Notes under the pieces: generated by a model
Told to the model about the DNA's origin: nothing
Database searches by the model: none
Seen by the model: the letters and a program-made list of their open reading frames with translations, nothing else
Position numbers and translations under genes: made by a program
DNA from: Nitrospirota bacterium
Lineage (GTDB): Bacteria; Nitrospirota; Thermodesulfovibrionia; UBA6902; BMS3Bbin08
Direction of reading: 5' to 3'
Length of the DNA stretch: 17,149 nt
Assembly: GCA_016208845.1 (NCBI GenBank)
Contig: JACQXH010000071.1
Span: 1 to 17,149, forward strand
Shown here: positions 1 to 7,066 of the stretch, one piece after another
How positions within the stretch are numbered: the first letter of the stretch is position 1
Layout: every line of letters starts with the position of its first letter

Positions 1-1806
1 CTCGCGCTCTTCATCCTGCTCGCCTTCAAGGTCAACCAGTACTTCATGCGCAACTCTGGAGAGATCGGTCGATATAAACGGATGGGCCCTGGTCGTTATG
101 CGCGAGAATGTAAGGAGGTCATTGATGAAGTTTTGCATCCGTCTGGTTGCGTTCTGCATGCGTTCCAGATAATCACGCCCCTGATCATCCATCACCGGAG
201 CATATTTGGTTTTGAGACGGTCTCCAAAGGCCATGACCTTTCTTAGAGGCTCCTGCAGGTCGTGAGATGCGATATATGCAAATTCCTGCAATTCCTGATT
301 CTTCTGCTCCAGTTTTTTTGAAAATCGTTTCAATTCCACTTCCGCATGCATTTTTTCTATGATCTCCTCCTGTAATTGATCGACCACAGCAGTTATCTCG
401 GCAGTCCGTTTCTCAACCCTGACCTCCAACTCTTCGTAAAGGAGGGCATTTTTTAAAGCAGTGGATGCCTGATTAGCTATAGTGGTCAGGAGCCTGATAT
501 CTTCTTCGGATAGCATATCCCCTGATAATTTTTCACCAAGTATGAACAGGAAGGCTATTTTGTCTTCTATGAATACAGGCACGGCCACCTCAGACTCAAA
601 GAGGATCAAATCCTCTATAACCGCTGCCGGATAATCGTGTAGCATTTGCAGTTCCTCTTTTATAAGGATTTTTTTACTGTTCATGAAATTGATCAGTTCC
701 GATCCCTTTGAGATTCGCTTTTTGGACATATCATTATCGGGCGTGTTTTTGTGACACCTGTAATATGCCGGCACAAAGTATCCGTCCTTCTCCGAAAGCA
801 GATACGCTGTTTTGACCTTCAGGAGCGAAAACATTGTGTCGACAATATATCGCTGGATATATTTAAGGTCTATGGTAGATGCAAGTTCGTAACTTACTTT
901 ATTGACGGTCGAGTAGTAATCATAAGTGGTCTTGGAGAATAATCTGTCGATGAGGCTCTGGACCCTGTCCCTCAGCGGATGAAATAGCAGTGCCATTATA
1001 AGCGCTGCCAAAGTGGTGATTGCCAAAGAGGATATGCCGGAGACATCAGAAAGGAGTTTTGTCACCATAATGACGAACACAACGTAGAGACCCGTGACGA
1101 TGCTAACTGTGAGGGAATATATCAGGCTCCTTTTAAGGGCAATATTGATGTCCATGAGGTGGTTACGAAAAATGGCATAACTTAGAAATATTCCGGACAT
1201 GGTAATGCCAAAATTTCCAAAGGGGTAAATAATATCTATTTTAAACATTGGCAGGAAGGACGTAGTTGCGCCCACAAAGCCAAACATAAATCCATAAATT
1301 ATATACAGACTCTGCGAACGTTTGTGCCCCCGTGCATTAGGGAGAAACTTAAAAAGCTCGATATAACTGAATAACACAAATGACATGTAAAATATTAGCG
1401 CCAGCGTGTAGAGGTGATTTGCTTCAATGAAGTATATACTGTATGTAAATCTTGTCTTATTAATAATATAATCAGTAGTTAAAATAGCAATAGCAAACAA
1501 CATCGCCAGCAAATAACCTGACAATAAAAGCCTTTTCCTGCGAATTCCACAGAAAGAAATTACAAAATGATAGAAAAAAGGGCCTACAAACATACCTCCT
1601 GCATTCGCTATCTTCCATCTGAGGAGTGCTTCAGATTCGGTATCGGCAATCCCTACAGCAAACAAACCCAATCCCCAAACAATTACTGAGATATTGAAAA
1701 ACAGCAGGCGGCGATGCAGGGCGGTTTTACTGAAGAATAGTGTTACGGCCGACAGGATGATAAAGGATATGCCGCACGAAAGGCATGATAAAGCGAAAAG
1801 GCTCAT
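1..1806 (-). CDS. Membrane-bound GAF sensor histidine kinase, partial (C-terminus cut by window edge)
   Basis: Open frame of 602 codons from ATG at 1806 to the window edge without a stop. Residues 1-245 hold about seven hydrophobic segments, resembling the N-terminal 7TM module of histidine kinases (PF16927-like). Residues about 290-445 look like a GAF domain. A charged coiled-coil linker follows (about 450-510), then the dimerisation/phosphoacceptor domain with the H-box ASHDLQEPLRKV, phosphorylated His at 515. The ATPase (HATPase_c) domain would lie outside the window. Such kinases autophosphorylate on the His and pass the phosphate to a response regulator; no regulator or ligand is visible here. 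The start is 1 nt inside the stop of an upstream micro-ORF (TAATG), which suggests coupling. The last eight codons (GEQDEERE) fit the family poorly. Architecture is confident; signal and partner are unknown. Confidence 0.88.
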   Translation of the reverse strand, partial: MSLFALSCLSCGISFIILSAVTLFFSKTALHRRLLFFNISVIVWGLGLFAVGIADTESEALLRWKIANAGGMFVGPFFYHFVISFCGIRRKRLLLSGYLLAMLFAIAILTTDYIINKTRFTYSIYFIEANHLYTLALIFYMSFVLFSYIELFKFLPNARGHKRSQSLYIIYGFMFGFVGATTSFLPMFKIDIIYPFGNFGITMSGIFLSYAIFRNHLMDINIALKRSLIYSLTVSIVTGLYVVFVIMVTKLLSDVSGISSLAITTLAALIMALLFHPLRDRVQSLIDRLFSKTTYDYYSTVNKVSYELASTIDLKYIQRYIVDTMFSLLKVKTAYLLSEKDGYFVPAYYRCHKNTPDNDMSKKRISKGSELINFMNSKKILIKEELQMLHDYPAAVIEDLILFESEVAVPVFIEDKIAFLFILGEKLSGDMLSEEDIRLLTTIANQASTALKNALLYEELEVRVEKRTAEITAVVDQLQEEIIEKMHAEVELKRFSKKLEQKNQELQEFAYIASHDLQEPLRKVMAFGDRLKTKYAPVMDDQGRDYLERMQNATRRMQNFINDLLTFSRITTRAHPFISTDLSRVAHEVLVDLEGEQDEERE

Positions 1807-1943
1807 TACTTGTCCGTCCCTAAATGTATAGCCTGGAAAATAAAAAAGATGATGGCAGATACAAACGAATTAATCATAGTTATTCCTGTAGTCAGCACGT
1901 TAAAATCTATTTGATATATTTTATGCGTATTTTTATCGCTCAT
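1806..1943 (-). CDS. Small hypothetical membrane protein, 45 aa, coupled to the histidine kinase
   Basis: ATG at 1943 opens 45 codons ending in TAA at 1806-1808; that stop shares its last base with the histidine kinase ATG (TAATG). The protein has a polar start, then one hydrophobic stretch of about 18 residues (INSFVSAIIFFIFQAIHL) and a charged tail GTDK, so it could be a single-pass membrane peptide. I do not recognise the family. No clear ribosome binding site precedes the ATG; the upstream DNA is a run of TA dinucleotides. It could be a regulatory micro-ORF, a small partner of the kinase, or chance. The tight stop/start junction is the main support. Confidence 0.45.
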   Translation of the reverse strand: MSDKNTHKIYQIDFNVLTTGITMINSFVSAIIFFIFQAIHLGTDK

Positions 1944-2053
1944 ATATATATGGCTATAATATATATCGAACATTTTGCTGAAAAACTTGAATTTTGTTGA
2001 AAATTGAATCAGGCAGGATGCAGTTGAATGAAACGATTCTAATAAGCAGAGGT

Positions 2054-2797
2054 CTATAGATAAAAAGGCTTGTATTCCAGGGTGTTAGTGGCTATTTTCA
2101 GCAAAAATGGTTTAAGTGGGTTAGCGTATGACATGCATGAGTTGATCGTTATTACTTTTCCTCCGTGCTCGGCATACGGTCCATTAGCAGCCTTCCAGGG
2201 TTCGTGGCTTCGCATGATCATTTGAAGGCCAAGAGAGGATAATGCTTTAGTCGTTATGTCTTCGCCAAATGTGATCCCGGCCCCCCTTGTGTTCGGACGC
2301 TCCCCAGATGCTGGTGATGGGTCGCTCCAAAGTATATCTTTTTCATTTAACCGGTCTTCTAAATCATCTAAGGTCTTTATTTTTGAAGATATGCCGGCAT
2401 GAACGAAAAGTATGTTATTGACGATCGCTGCGATATATAACCGGGATAAAAAATCATGCATTATTTCTTTATAAAAAGATTCCCATGAAGAATATTTTAT
2501 TTTTGCCTCATGAACAAGGTCACATGGATAAAAATAGGGTCTTCCGTCTGTGTATGATTCGTGGTTCCCTTTGAGCGCAACAATGTCATCCCTGCTCCGT
2601 AAGAGTTTATTGAGTTCGGTTATGATCTCCACACCGGAGGGCCCCCTGTCGGCATAATCACCCAGGAAAAGAAGCAGGGAATCTTTGGCATGATCTAAAT
2701 ATATATTCAGTATGTTTTTGAAGCTCTTGTAGTCGCCATGCAGGTCGCCTGCAGCAAATACATTTTTTATGCAGGATGAAAAAACCCTGTTTTTCAC
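2054..2797 (-). CDS. Serine/threonine protein phosphatase, PPP-family metallophosphoesterase
   Basis: 247-residue protein with the complete PPP signature: GDLHG (17-21), GDYADRG (46-52), GNHES (77-81), a later FVHAG (131-135) and RSHEP (196-200). These residues bind two metal ions and the phosphate. Known family members remove phosphate from Ser/Thr (some also Tyr) residues, or hydrolyse small phosphoesters such as diadenosine tetraphosphate. The RSHEP block favours a protein phosphatase over the ApaH type. The start is GTG at 2797, overlapping the wrbA stop by 4 nt (GTGA), so translation is probably coupled to wrbA. I saw no signal peptide, so a cytoplasmic protein is likely. The substrate is unknown. 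Nothing appears truncated. Confidence 0.9.
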   Translation of the reverse strand: MKNRVFSSCIKNVFAAGDLHGDYKSFKNILNIYLDHAKDSLLLFLGDYADRGPSGVEIITELNKLLRSRDDIVALKGNHESYTDGRPYFYPCDLVHEAKIKYSSWESFYKEIMHDFLSRLYIAAIVNNILFVHAGISSKIKTLDDLEDRLNEKDILWSDPSPASGERPNTRGAGITFGEDITTKALSSLGLQMIMRSHEPWKAANGPYAEHGGKVITINSCMSYANPLKPFLLKIATNTLEYKPFYL

Positions 2798-3417
2798 CCT
2801 GCAAGCTTTGCGGCTATAGTTGCAACATGCCTGCCCTGATATTGTGCGGCAGCAAGCTCATTTTCGCTTGGCATGCGCTCACCCGAGCCGCCGGCAATGG
2901 TTGATGCGCCATAGGGTGAACCGCCTGTTATTTCATCTATGCGCATCTGGCCTTTGAAAGAGTAGGGCAGTCCTGCAATGATCATCCCATGATGAAGAAG
3001 GGTAGTGTGAAAGCTGAGTATTGTGGATTCCTGTCCTCCGTGCTGTGTGGCTGAACTTGTAAAGACGCTGCCTACTTTGCCAACCAGGGCCCCTGATGCC
3101 CATAGTTGACCTGTAGCATCCAGGAACTGCCGCATCTGGCCGCACATGTTCCCAAATCTGGTCGGGGTCCCAAAGATTATAGCGTCAGCAGTGCCGAGCT
3201 CATCAACTTTGCACACCGGGATATGCGCAAATGCCTTCTGCGCTTCTGTCGCTCCCATCGCAACAAGTATTTCAGTTGAAAGGGTTTCAGGGACGCGGCG
3301 TATGACCGCATCAGCGCCGCTTGCTTCTCTCACGCCTTTTGCCATTGCCTCTGCCATCTGATAAACATGGCCATACATGGAATAAAATACGATCAGGACC
3401 TTTATATCCTTTGACAT
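2794..3417 (-). CDS. wrbA: NAD(P)H:quinone oxidoreductase WrbA (flavodoxin fold)
   Basis: 207 residues, the usual length of type IV NAD(P)H:quinone oxidoreductases. The N-terminal FMN loop reads FYSMYGHVYQMAEA (11-24). The second flavin-binding loop is GTPTRFGNMCGQMRQFLD (83-100). The block SSATQHGGQESTILSFH (121-137) is the typical WrbA signature. The enzyme carries out two-electron reduction of quinones using FMN and NAD(P)H, avoiding semiquinone radicals. The start is ATG 3417 with a strong Shine-Dalgarno. It heads a two-gene unit with the PPP phosphatase (4-nt overlap). The 238-bp gap upstream, with a large palindrome, separates it from truA, so it probably has its own promoter, although I could not pick convincing -35/-10 boxes. 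Confidence 0.93.
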   Translation of the reverse strand: MSKDIKVLIVFYSMYGHVYQMAEAMAKGVREASGADAVIRRVPETLSTEILVAMGATEAQKAFAHIPVCKVDELGTADAIIFGTPTRFGNMCGQMRQFLDATGQLWASGALVGKVGSVFTSSATQHGGQESTILSFHTTLLHHGMIIAGLPYSFKGQMRIDEITGGSPYGASTIAGGSGERMPSENELAAAQYQGRHVATIAAKLAG

Positions 3418-3424
3418 AATTTAC

Positions 3425-3431
3425 CCTCCTT
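3425..3431 (-). promoter_or_regulatory. Ribosome binding site of wrbA
   Basis: The minus strand reads AAGGAGG 7 nt before the ATG at 3417. A consensus Shine-Dalgarno of this strength supports the start and suggests an independently translated first gene of its operon. Confidence 0.75.
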
Positions 3432-3532
3432 GCGCCTGATTGTTTCAGGCAAAGTTTGTCTGATTAAAGTGTATCAAAAAAACCGGAGAAGTCAAGAATA
3501 TGAAAGTGATATTTATTTTGAGAGGAAAATTA

Positions 3533-3648
3533 TAACTACTCAGGTTATTTAGACTATTAGTCTGTAGTATGTTAGCTAAAAGAATAAATACCTACAGACT
3601 ATCTACATAAATAACTAATCACCTGCAGACTTTCCATCCGAGTAGTTA
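3533..3648. repeat. Nested imperfect palindrome in the truA-wrbA gap, possibly MITE-like
   Basis: Three nested pairs of inverted arms are visible: TAACTACTC (3533-3541) with GAGTAGTTA (3640-3648); TTATTTA (3545-3551) with TAAATAA (3608-3614); and AGTCTGTAG (3559-3567) with CTACAGACT (3592-3600). A partial second copy of the inner arm (CCTGCAGACT, 3622-3631) sits in the right half and makes it longer. The segment is AT-rich and has no ORF. It could be a small non-autonomous mobile element, a transcript-stabilising or terminating hairpin after truA, or a binding region upstream of wrbA. No long T-run follows, which argues against a simple intrinsic terminator. Confidence 0.6.
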
Positions 3649-3655
3649 CGAAAAA

Positions 3656-4423
3656 TTAATAATTGATCTCTTCAAGAAACAATCCATGAGCCGGCGCGGT
3701 AGGGCCTGCAAAGGATCTGTTTCTGAGTGCGAGCACTTCTTTCATATATGCGGCAGGATGCCTGTCTCTCCCGATCTCGACAAGTGTGCCGACAATGTTT
3801 CTAACCATGTGCCTGAGGAATGCATCCGCCCGGATGCTTATTTTTATCAGGGGGACATTGAATGTGAAATTCATAAAATCAACTGATGGAGATTCTGAGA
3901 TAGATATGGTTGAAATAGTCCTTACAGGACTTTTAGAGCTGCATCCTGAAGCGCGGAAACATGCAAAGTCATGCTTGCCGATCAAACATTCAGCCGCTTC
4001 TCTCATCAGGCCGCAATTAAGCTGATAATATATTTGCCATGAGTAGGGTCTCAGGAAAACTGAGTAATCAACAGGATGCGTGATCAGGTAGGAGTATGTC
4101 TTATCCCTTGCGCTGTATCGGGGATGAAAGTCCTCCGGGCATTCCTCAGCTCGAATTACTCTTATGTCATGCGGAAGATTGGCGTTCAGTGCGCGAAACA
4201 AGACCTGAGGCTCTAAGTTGGATCGGGTTTTAAATGCAGCAACCTGTGCAAAGGCATGCACTCCTGCATCGGTCCTTGCCGCACCGGTGACCCTTTCATG
4301 TTCCCCTGTCACAGAATAAACTGCGCTCTCCAATATCTGCTGGATTGTAATGGCTTCTTTCTGGACCTGCCACCCTGAGTAATCAGTTCCGTCGTATTGA
4401 AGGATGATCTTAATGCGTCTCAA
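3656..4423 (-). CDS. truA: tRNA pseudouridine(38-40) synthase TruA
   Basis: Converts uridines 38-40 of the tRNA anticodon arm to pseudouridine. The start of the protein (RRIKIILQYDGTDYSGWQ) matches the family N-terminus. The catalytic loop is AARTDAGVHA, with the nucleophilic Asp at about residue 52. Later blocks KTYSY, HDFACFRASG and DAFLRHMVRNIVG are also TruA hallmarks. No ATG fits in this frame. TTG at 4423 gives 255 residues and puts the family N-terminus at residue 2; a TTG at 4486 would add 21 residues unlike the family, though it lies 11 nt after a GAGGGG motif. The gene follows nadK closely, so it is probably in the same operon. No truncation seen. Confidence 0.93.
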   Translation of the reverse strand: MRRIKIILQYDGTDYSGWQVQKEAITIQQILESAVYSVTGEHERVTGAARTDAGVHAFAQVAAFKTRSNLEPQVLFRALNANLPHDIRVIRAEECPEDFHPRYSARDKTYSYLITHPVDYSVFLRPYSWQIYYQLNCGLMREAAECLIGKHDFACFRASGCSSKSPVRTISTISISESPSVDFMNFTFNVPLIKISIRADAFLRHMVRNIVGTLVEIGRDRHPAAYMKEVLALRNRSFAGPTAPAHGLFLEEINY

Positions 4424-4501
4424 TTTAACCCATCTGATGATGTCATGGATATTGCGGGGGAGTGCAAAGTATATCCCCTGCTGCAATAGCTCTGCAACCC
4501 C

Positions 4502-5350
4502 TCACTCTCCCCATTTTAATTTGGTTCTTAATATCTGAAAGTAATCCCTCTTATGCAGAAGAAGAAATCTCGTTTTAAAGTCCGCCTTTCTTATTTTAAT
4601 CTTGTCCTCAACCTTTAGTGGTACCCCTTCCTGGCCATCAAGGGTAAGATATACGTCATGTCCGCTTTTGATAGTTATCTCCATGCCGAATTTATCAGGC
4701 AGCACTAAAGGCCTGTTTGTAAGCGTATGCGGACATATCGGGGTCATTACGAATGACTCCAGTGTCGGATACAGTATCGGGCCTCCCGCAGACAGTGAAT
4801 GTGCCGTAGAGCCTGTCGGAGTGGAGATGATCAGGCCGTCAGCCCGGTATGATGTCACATACTGATCATTAATATGTATCTCAAAACCAACCATCCTTGC
4901 GAGAGCGCTCTTGTTGATCACCACATCATTGAGCGCGATGTGCCGGGTTATCTTCCTGCTGTTCCGATAAACATCTGCAGAGAGCATTATCCTTTCTTCA
5001 AAGCGGTACTTGCCGCCTAAAATCTTATCGAGCATTTCTCTGCTGATCTCATCTCGCGGAATCTCGGTTATAAACCCGAGGCTGCCAAGATTTATCCCGA
5101 GTATCGGCGTGCCTCTTTGGCCGACAAGACGGGCGGCGCTAAGGAGCGTTCCATCTCCTCCCAGGACCATAATAAGATCGACTTTTGAAGCAATAACTTC
5201 TCTTCTATAGCCTTTAATTTTAAGTATCTTTGCGGCATCTTCTTCAAGCAATACTTTAAATTTAATTTTATCGATCAGCAGCAGTAATTCCCTTACAGCA
5301 TCAATCGCAGCCGGAACCCCCTTTTTTACAATTATTCCGAGAGTTTTCAT
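4502..5350 (-). CDS. nadK: NAD kinase (ATP/polyphosphate-dependent)
   Basis: 282 residues. Phosphorylates NAD to NADP in the cytoplasm. The diagnostic GGDGTLL motif lies at 64-70, NDVVI at 141-145, and the second nucleotide-binding block TPTGSTAHSLSAGGPI at about 177-192. LDGQ near the C-terminus is also typical. ATG at 5350 overlaps the tsaE stop by 4 nt (ATGA), so translation is likely coupled; a GAGGGA sequence lies in the tsaE end just before the start. Together with nnr about 1.7 kb upstream (NAD(P)HX repair) it forms a loose NAD(P) metabolism group. The protein appears complete. Confidence 0.96.
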   Translation of the reverse strand: MKTLGIIVKKGVPAAIDAVRELLLLIDKIKFKVLLEEDAAKILKIKGYRREVIASKVDLIMVLGGDGTLLSAARLVGQRGTPILGINLGSLGFITEIPRDEISREMLDKILGGKYRFEERIMLSADVYRNSRKITRHIALNDVVINKSALARMVGFEIHINDQYVTSYRADGLIISTPTGSTAHSLSAGGPILYPTLESFVMTPICPHTLTNRPLVLPDKFGMEITIKSGHDVYLTLDGQEGVPLKVEDKIKIRKADFKTRFLLLHKRDYFQILRTKLKWGE

Positions 5351-5763
5351 AGCTCTATTCCCTCTATCACGATATCCCTTTCAGTTTCTCCTGCATAATT
5401 TAATCGGACTCTGATGCATTTTTCCGGAATTTCATCTCCGGCATTTTCAGGCCATTCAATAACGGCAATACCGTTTCTGCCAAGATATTCATATAGCCCG
5501 ATATCACTAATTCTATCAGGGTCTAACCTGTAGAGGTCTATATGATAAAAGGGCAACGCGCCTTTATATTCAGCGATAATGATAAAGCTTGCGCTCGCTA
5601 CGTCTCTTTCATCGATCCCAATGGCTGTGGCCATGCCTTTGACCATTGTTGTCTTTCCCGAACCAAGCGCTCCAGGCAGACAGACTATATCACCGGCTTT
5701 CAGTTTGCTGCCGAGCCTCATGCCGATCTCTTTAGTCTCTGATTCACTTCTGCTATGAAGCAT
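5347..5763 (-). CDS. tsaE: tRNA threonylcarbamoyladenosine biosynthesis ATPase TsaE
   Basis: ATPase subunit of the TsaB-TsaD-TsaE complex that makes t6A at position 37 of ANN-decoding tRNAs. The Walker A loop is GALGSGKTT (31-39). YHIDLYRL and AVIEWPE are the usual family blocks. The switch-region SPTF of most homologues reads SASF here, a mild deviation. I chose ATG 5763 (138 residues, the family length). It overlaps the end of the CBS gene by 11 nt; ATG 5778 and TTG 5784 are possible longer starts. The downstream overlap with nadK is 4 nt. The partner genes tsaB and tsaD are not in the window. Confidence 0.93.
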   Translation of the reverse strand: MLHSRSESETKEIGMRLGSKLKAGDIVCLPGALGSGKTTMVKGMATAIGIDERDVASASFIIIAEYKGALPFYHIDLYRLDPDRISDIGLYEYLGRNGIAVIEWPENAGDEIPEKCIRVRLNYAGETERDIVIEGIEL

Positions 5764-6208
5764 CGCGTGACATCGCATCAACAATATCTGCCTTTCCTAC
5801 TATTCCAACTACTATATTGTTTCTTAAAACTGGCAGCAGATGGATCTTTTTCTCTGACATTATGGTCGCAACTTCCTGAAGGGGTGTATCCTCCGTAATG
5901 GATACAATTTTACTGGTACAGACTTCTTTTACCGTTGTGGCTGCCATTTTTTTTAACTCGACTTCCATTTTGCCGGAGCCCAGGACAATAAAGGCGTCGA
6001 AAAGCCGTATCACTGTTGGTATGTGCAGTCTTTTGTTCTGACTTATCAGGTCATTCTCAGTCACGATACCCCAAAGTTTATTTTTGTCATCCACTACAGG
6101 GACTCCGCTGATCTTATGCTTCATCAGTAAACGCGCAAGCTCCTCTATGGTAGCCTCAGGTTTGATCGTGATAACTTCTTTTGTCATGAAATCTTTAGCG
6201 GTGAGCAT
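5753..6208 (-). CDS. CBS domain-pair protein
   Basis: 151 residues made almost wholly of two CBS repeats: about 7-57 (MTKEVITIKPEATIEEL, then SGVPVVD and GIVTENDL) and about 92-147 (VCTSKIVSITEDTPLQEV, then HLLPVL and GIVGKADIV). CBS pairs bind adenosine-containing ligands such as AMP, ATP or SAM and act as energy sensors. Here they are not fused to an enzyme, so the target is unknown. GGAGG lies 4 nt before the ATG, which supports the start. The gene ends inside tsaE, so it leads a tightly packed CBS-tsaE-nadK-truA run. A repeat-rich gap separates it from pgeF upstream. Confidence 0.88.
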   Translation of the reverse strand: MLTAKDFMTKEVITIKPEATIEELARLLMKHKISGVPVVDDKNKLWGIVTENDLISQNKRLHIPTVIRLFDAFIVLGSGKMEVELKKMAATTVKEVCTSKIVSITEDTPLQEVATIMSEKKIHLLPVLRNNIVVGIVGKADIVDAMSRDAS

Positions 6209-6235
6209 CGATCCTCCGGATAAAATTAAGAATGT

Positions 6236-6314
6236 TTAAAAAGGCACAAAGGCACAAAGGCACAGAGGCACAGAGAAATATTTAACTTAGTGCCTTTGCC
6301 CCTTTGTGCCTATT
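6236..6314. repeat. GGCACAAA octamer array with inverted arm; probable terminator after pgeF
   Basis: Four tandem 8-bp units (two GGCACAAA, two GGCACAGA) are followed about 20 nt later by an inverted copy, CCCTTTGTGCC. On the minus strand this folds into a stem (AGGCACAAAGG pairing with CCTTTGTGCCT) followed by TTTTT at about 6236-6240. It is therefore placed and shaped to terminate transcription from pgeF before the CBS gene. The opposite strand also has a T-rich tail (TATTTTTATA), so it may act both ways. The motif resembles the repeat upstream of nnr. Confidence 0.65.
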
Positions 6315-6325
6315 TTTATATTATT

Positions 6326-7009
6326 TTACCACATCCCTATAAATCCGCCCTGCCGGCCTGTGGTCCCTTTCGCATATCTGTATGAATAAAATAATTCAGG
6401 GTTGCAGAAGGTGCAGTCATCAGACTGCCAGATATTGTCAGCCGGTATGCCCATCGATACCGCCTGATATCTGTTCGCAGATAAAAGATCAATGAAATAT
6501 TTTCCGTTTTTGACTTGACAGCATGAATTCTCACCCGTAGCTTCAGCGACTGCTTCTTTGACATCAGCCCCCGCTTCGTAACAGCATTGCCGTATGCTCG
6601 GACCCATTGCGATAAGTATATCTTCTGCCGAAGAATTGAATCTCTCCTGCATGGTTATTATCGCATTCTTAAGAATCAGTTTTGCTGTACCCCTCCATCC
6701 CGCATGAACAGCGCCTATGACGGATCTTTGCCTGTCATACAGAAGAACAGGCACGCAGTCTGCCACCTGTACCCCGATGAGAATACCTTTTCTATCTGTA
6801 ACTACTGCATCAGCGATCACCTGCGTCATATCTGAATTCAGCACATGTACGGCATTGGTGTGCTTTTGTATCGGGAGATAGACATTGTCAATATCATAAT
6901 TTAATTCTCCAGGCGCATCTTCAATGCTATTAAACGCTCTTGTAGTAAAAAACGCCTTTACTCCGGAGGAAATAATATTTTGAGGTTCAATGATGGGTTC
7001 GTTCTTCAT
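6326..7009 (-). CDS. pgeF: Peptidoglycan editing factor PgeF (YfiH/LACC1 multicopper-like family)
   Basis: 227 residues. The metal-site residues of the DUF152/YfiH family are present: His50 in QKHTN, Cys85 in VADCVPV and His102 in HAGWRG. MGPSIRQCCYEAG and the C-terminal RQGGFIG are also conserved. Bacterial members are linked to removal of wrongly incorporated L-Ser from peptidoglycan precursors, and relatives show purine nucleoside phosphorylase and adenosine deaminase activity. The N-terminus is somewhat short compared with common members of about 245 residues. ATG 7009 has no strong Shine-Dalgarno. It lies 57 bp after nnr and is probably co-transcribed with it. Confidence 0.9.
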   Translation of the reverse strand: MKNEPIIEPQNIISSGVKAFFTTRAFNSIEDAPGELNYDIDNVYLPIQKHTNAVHVLNSDMTQVIADAVVTDRKGILIGVQVADCVPVLLYDRQRSVIGAVHAGWRGTAKLILKNAIITMQERFNSSAEDILIAMGPSIRQCCYEAGADVKEAVAEATGENSCCQVKNGKYFIDLLSANRYQAVSMGIPADNIWQSDDCTFCNPELFYSYRYAKGTTGRQGGFIGMW

Positions 7010-7066
7010 TATTATAGGGTTTTCTTATTATTGCAGAAATATAGAGATGAATAAAAGGGGTGGATA

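Noticed and set aside
1..54. Plus-strand frame with hydrophobic residues and 18 of 18 codons ending in G or C (LALFILLAFKVNQYFMRN)
   Set aside because: It looks like a high-GC membrane protein end and might mark a chimeric contig edge, but most of the stretch is explained as the histidine kinase (VAHEVLVDLE) on the other strand. Only the first 24 bases are odd, too few to claim.
4424..4486. Longer TruA from TTG 4486
   Set aside because: The added 21 residues do not resemble the family N-terminus; TTG 4423 fits better, though a GAGGGG upstream of 4486 leaves some doubt.
6236..6314. CRISPR-like array
   Set aside because: Units are 8 bp and directly adjacent, with no spacers.
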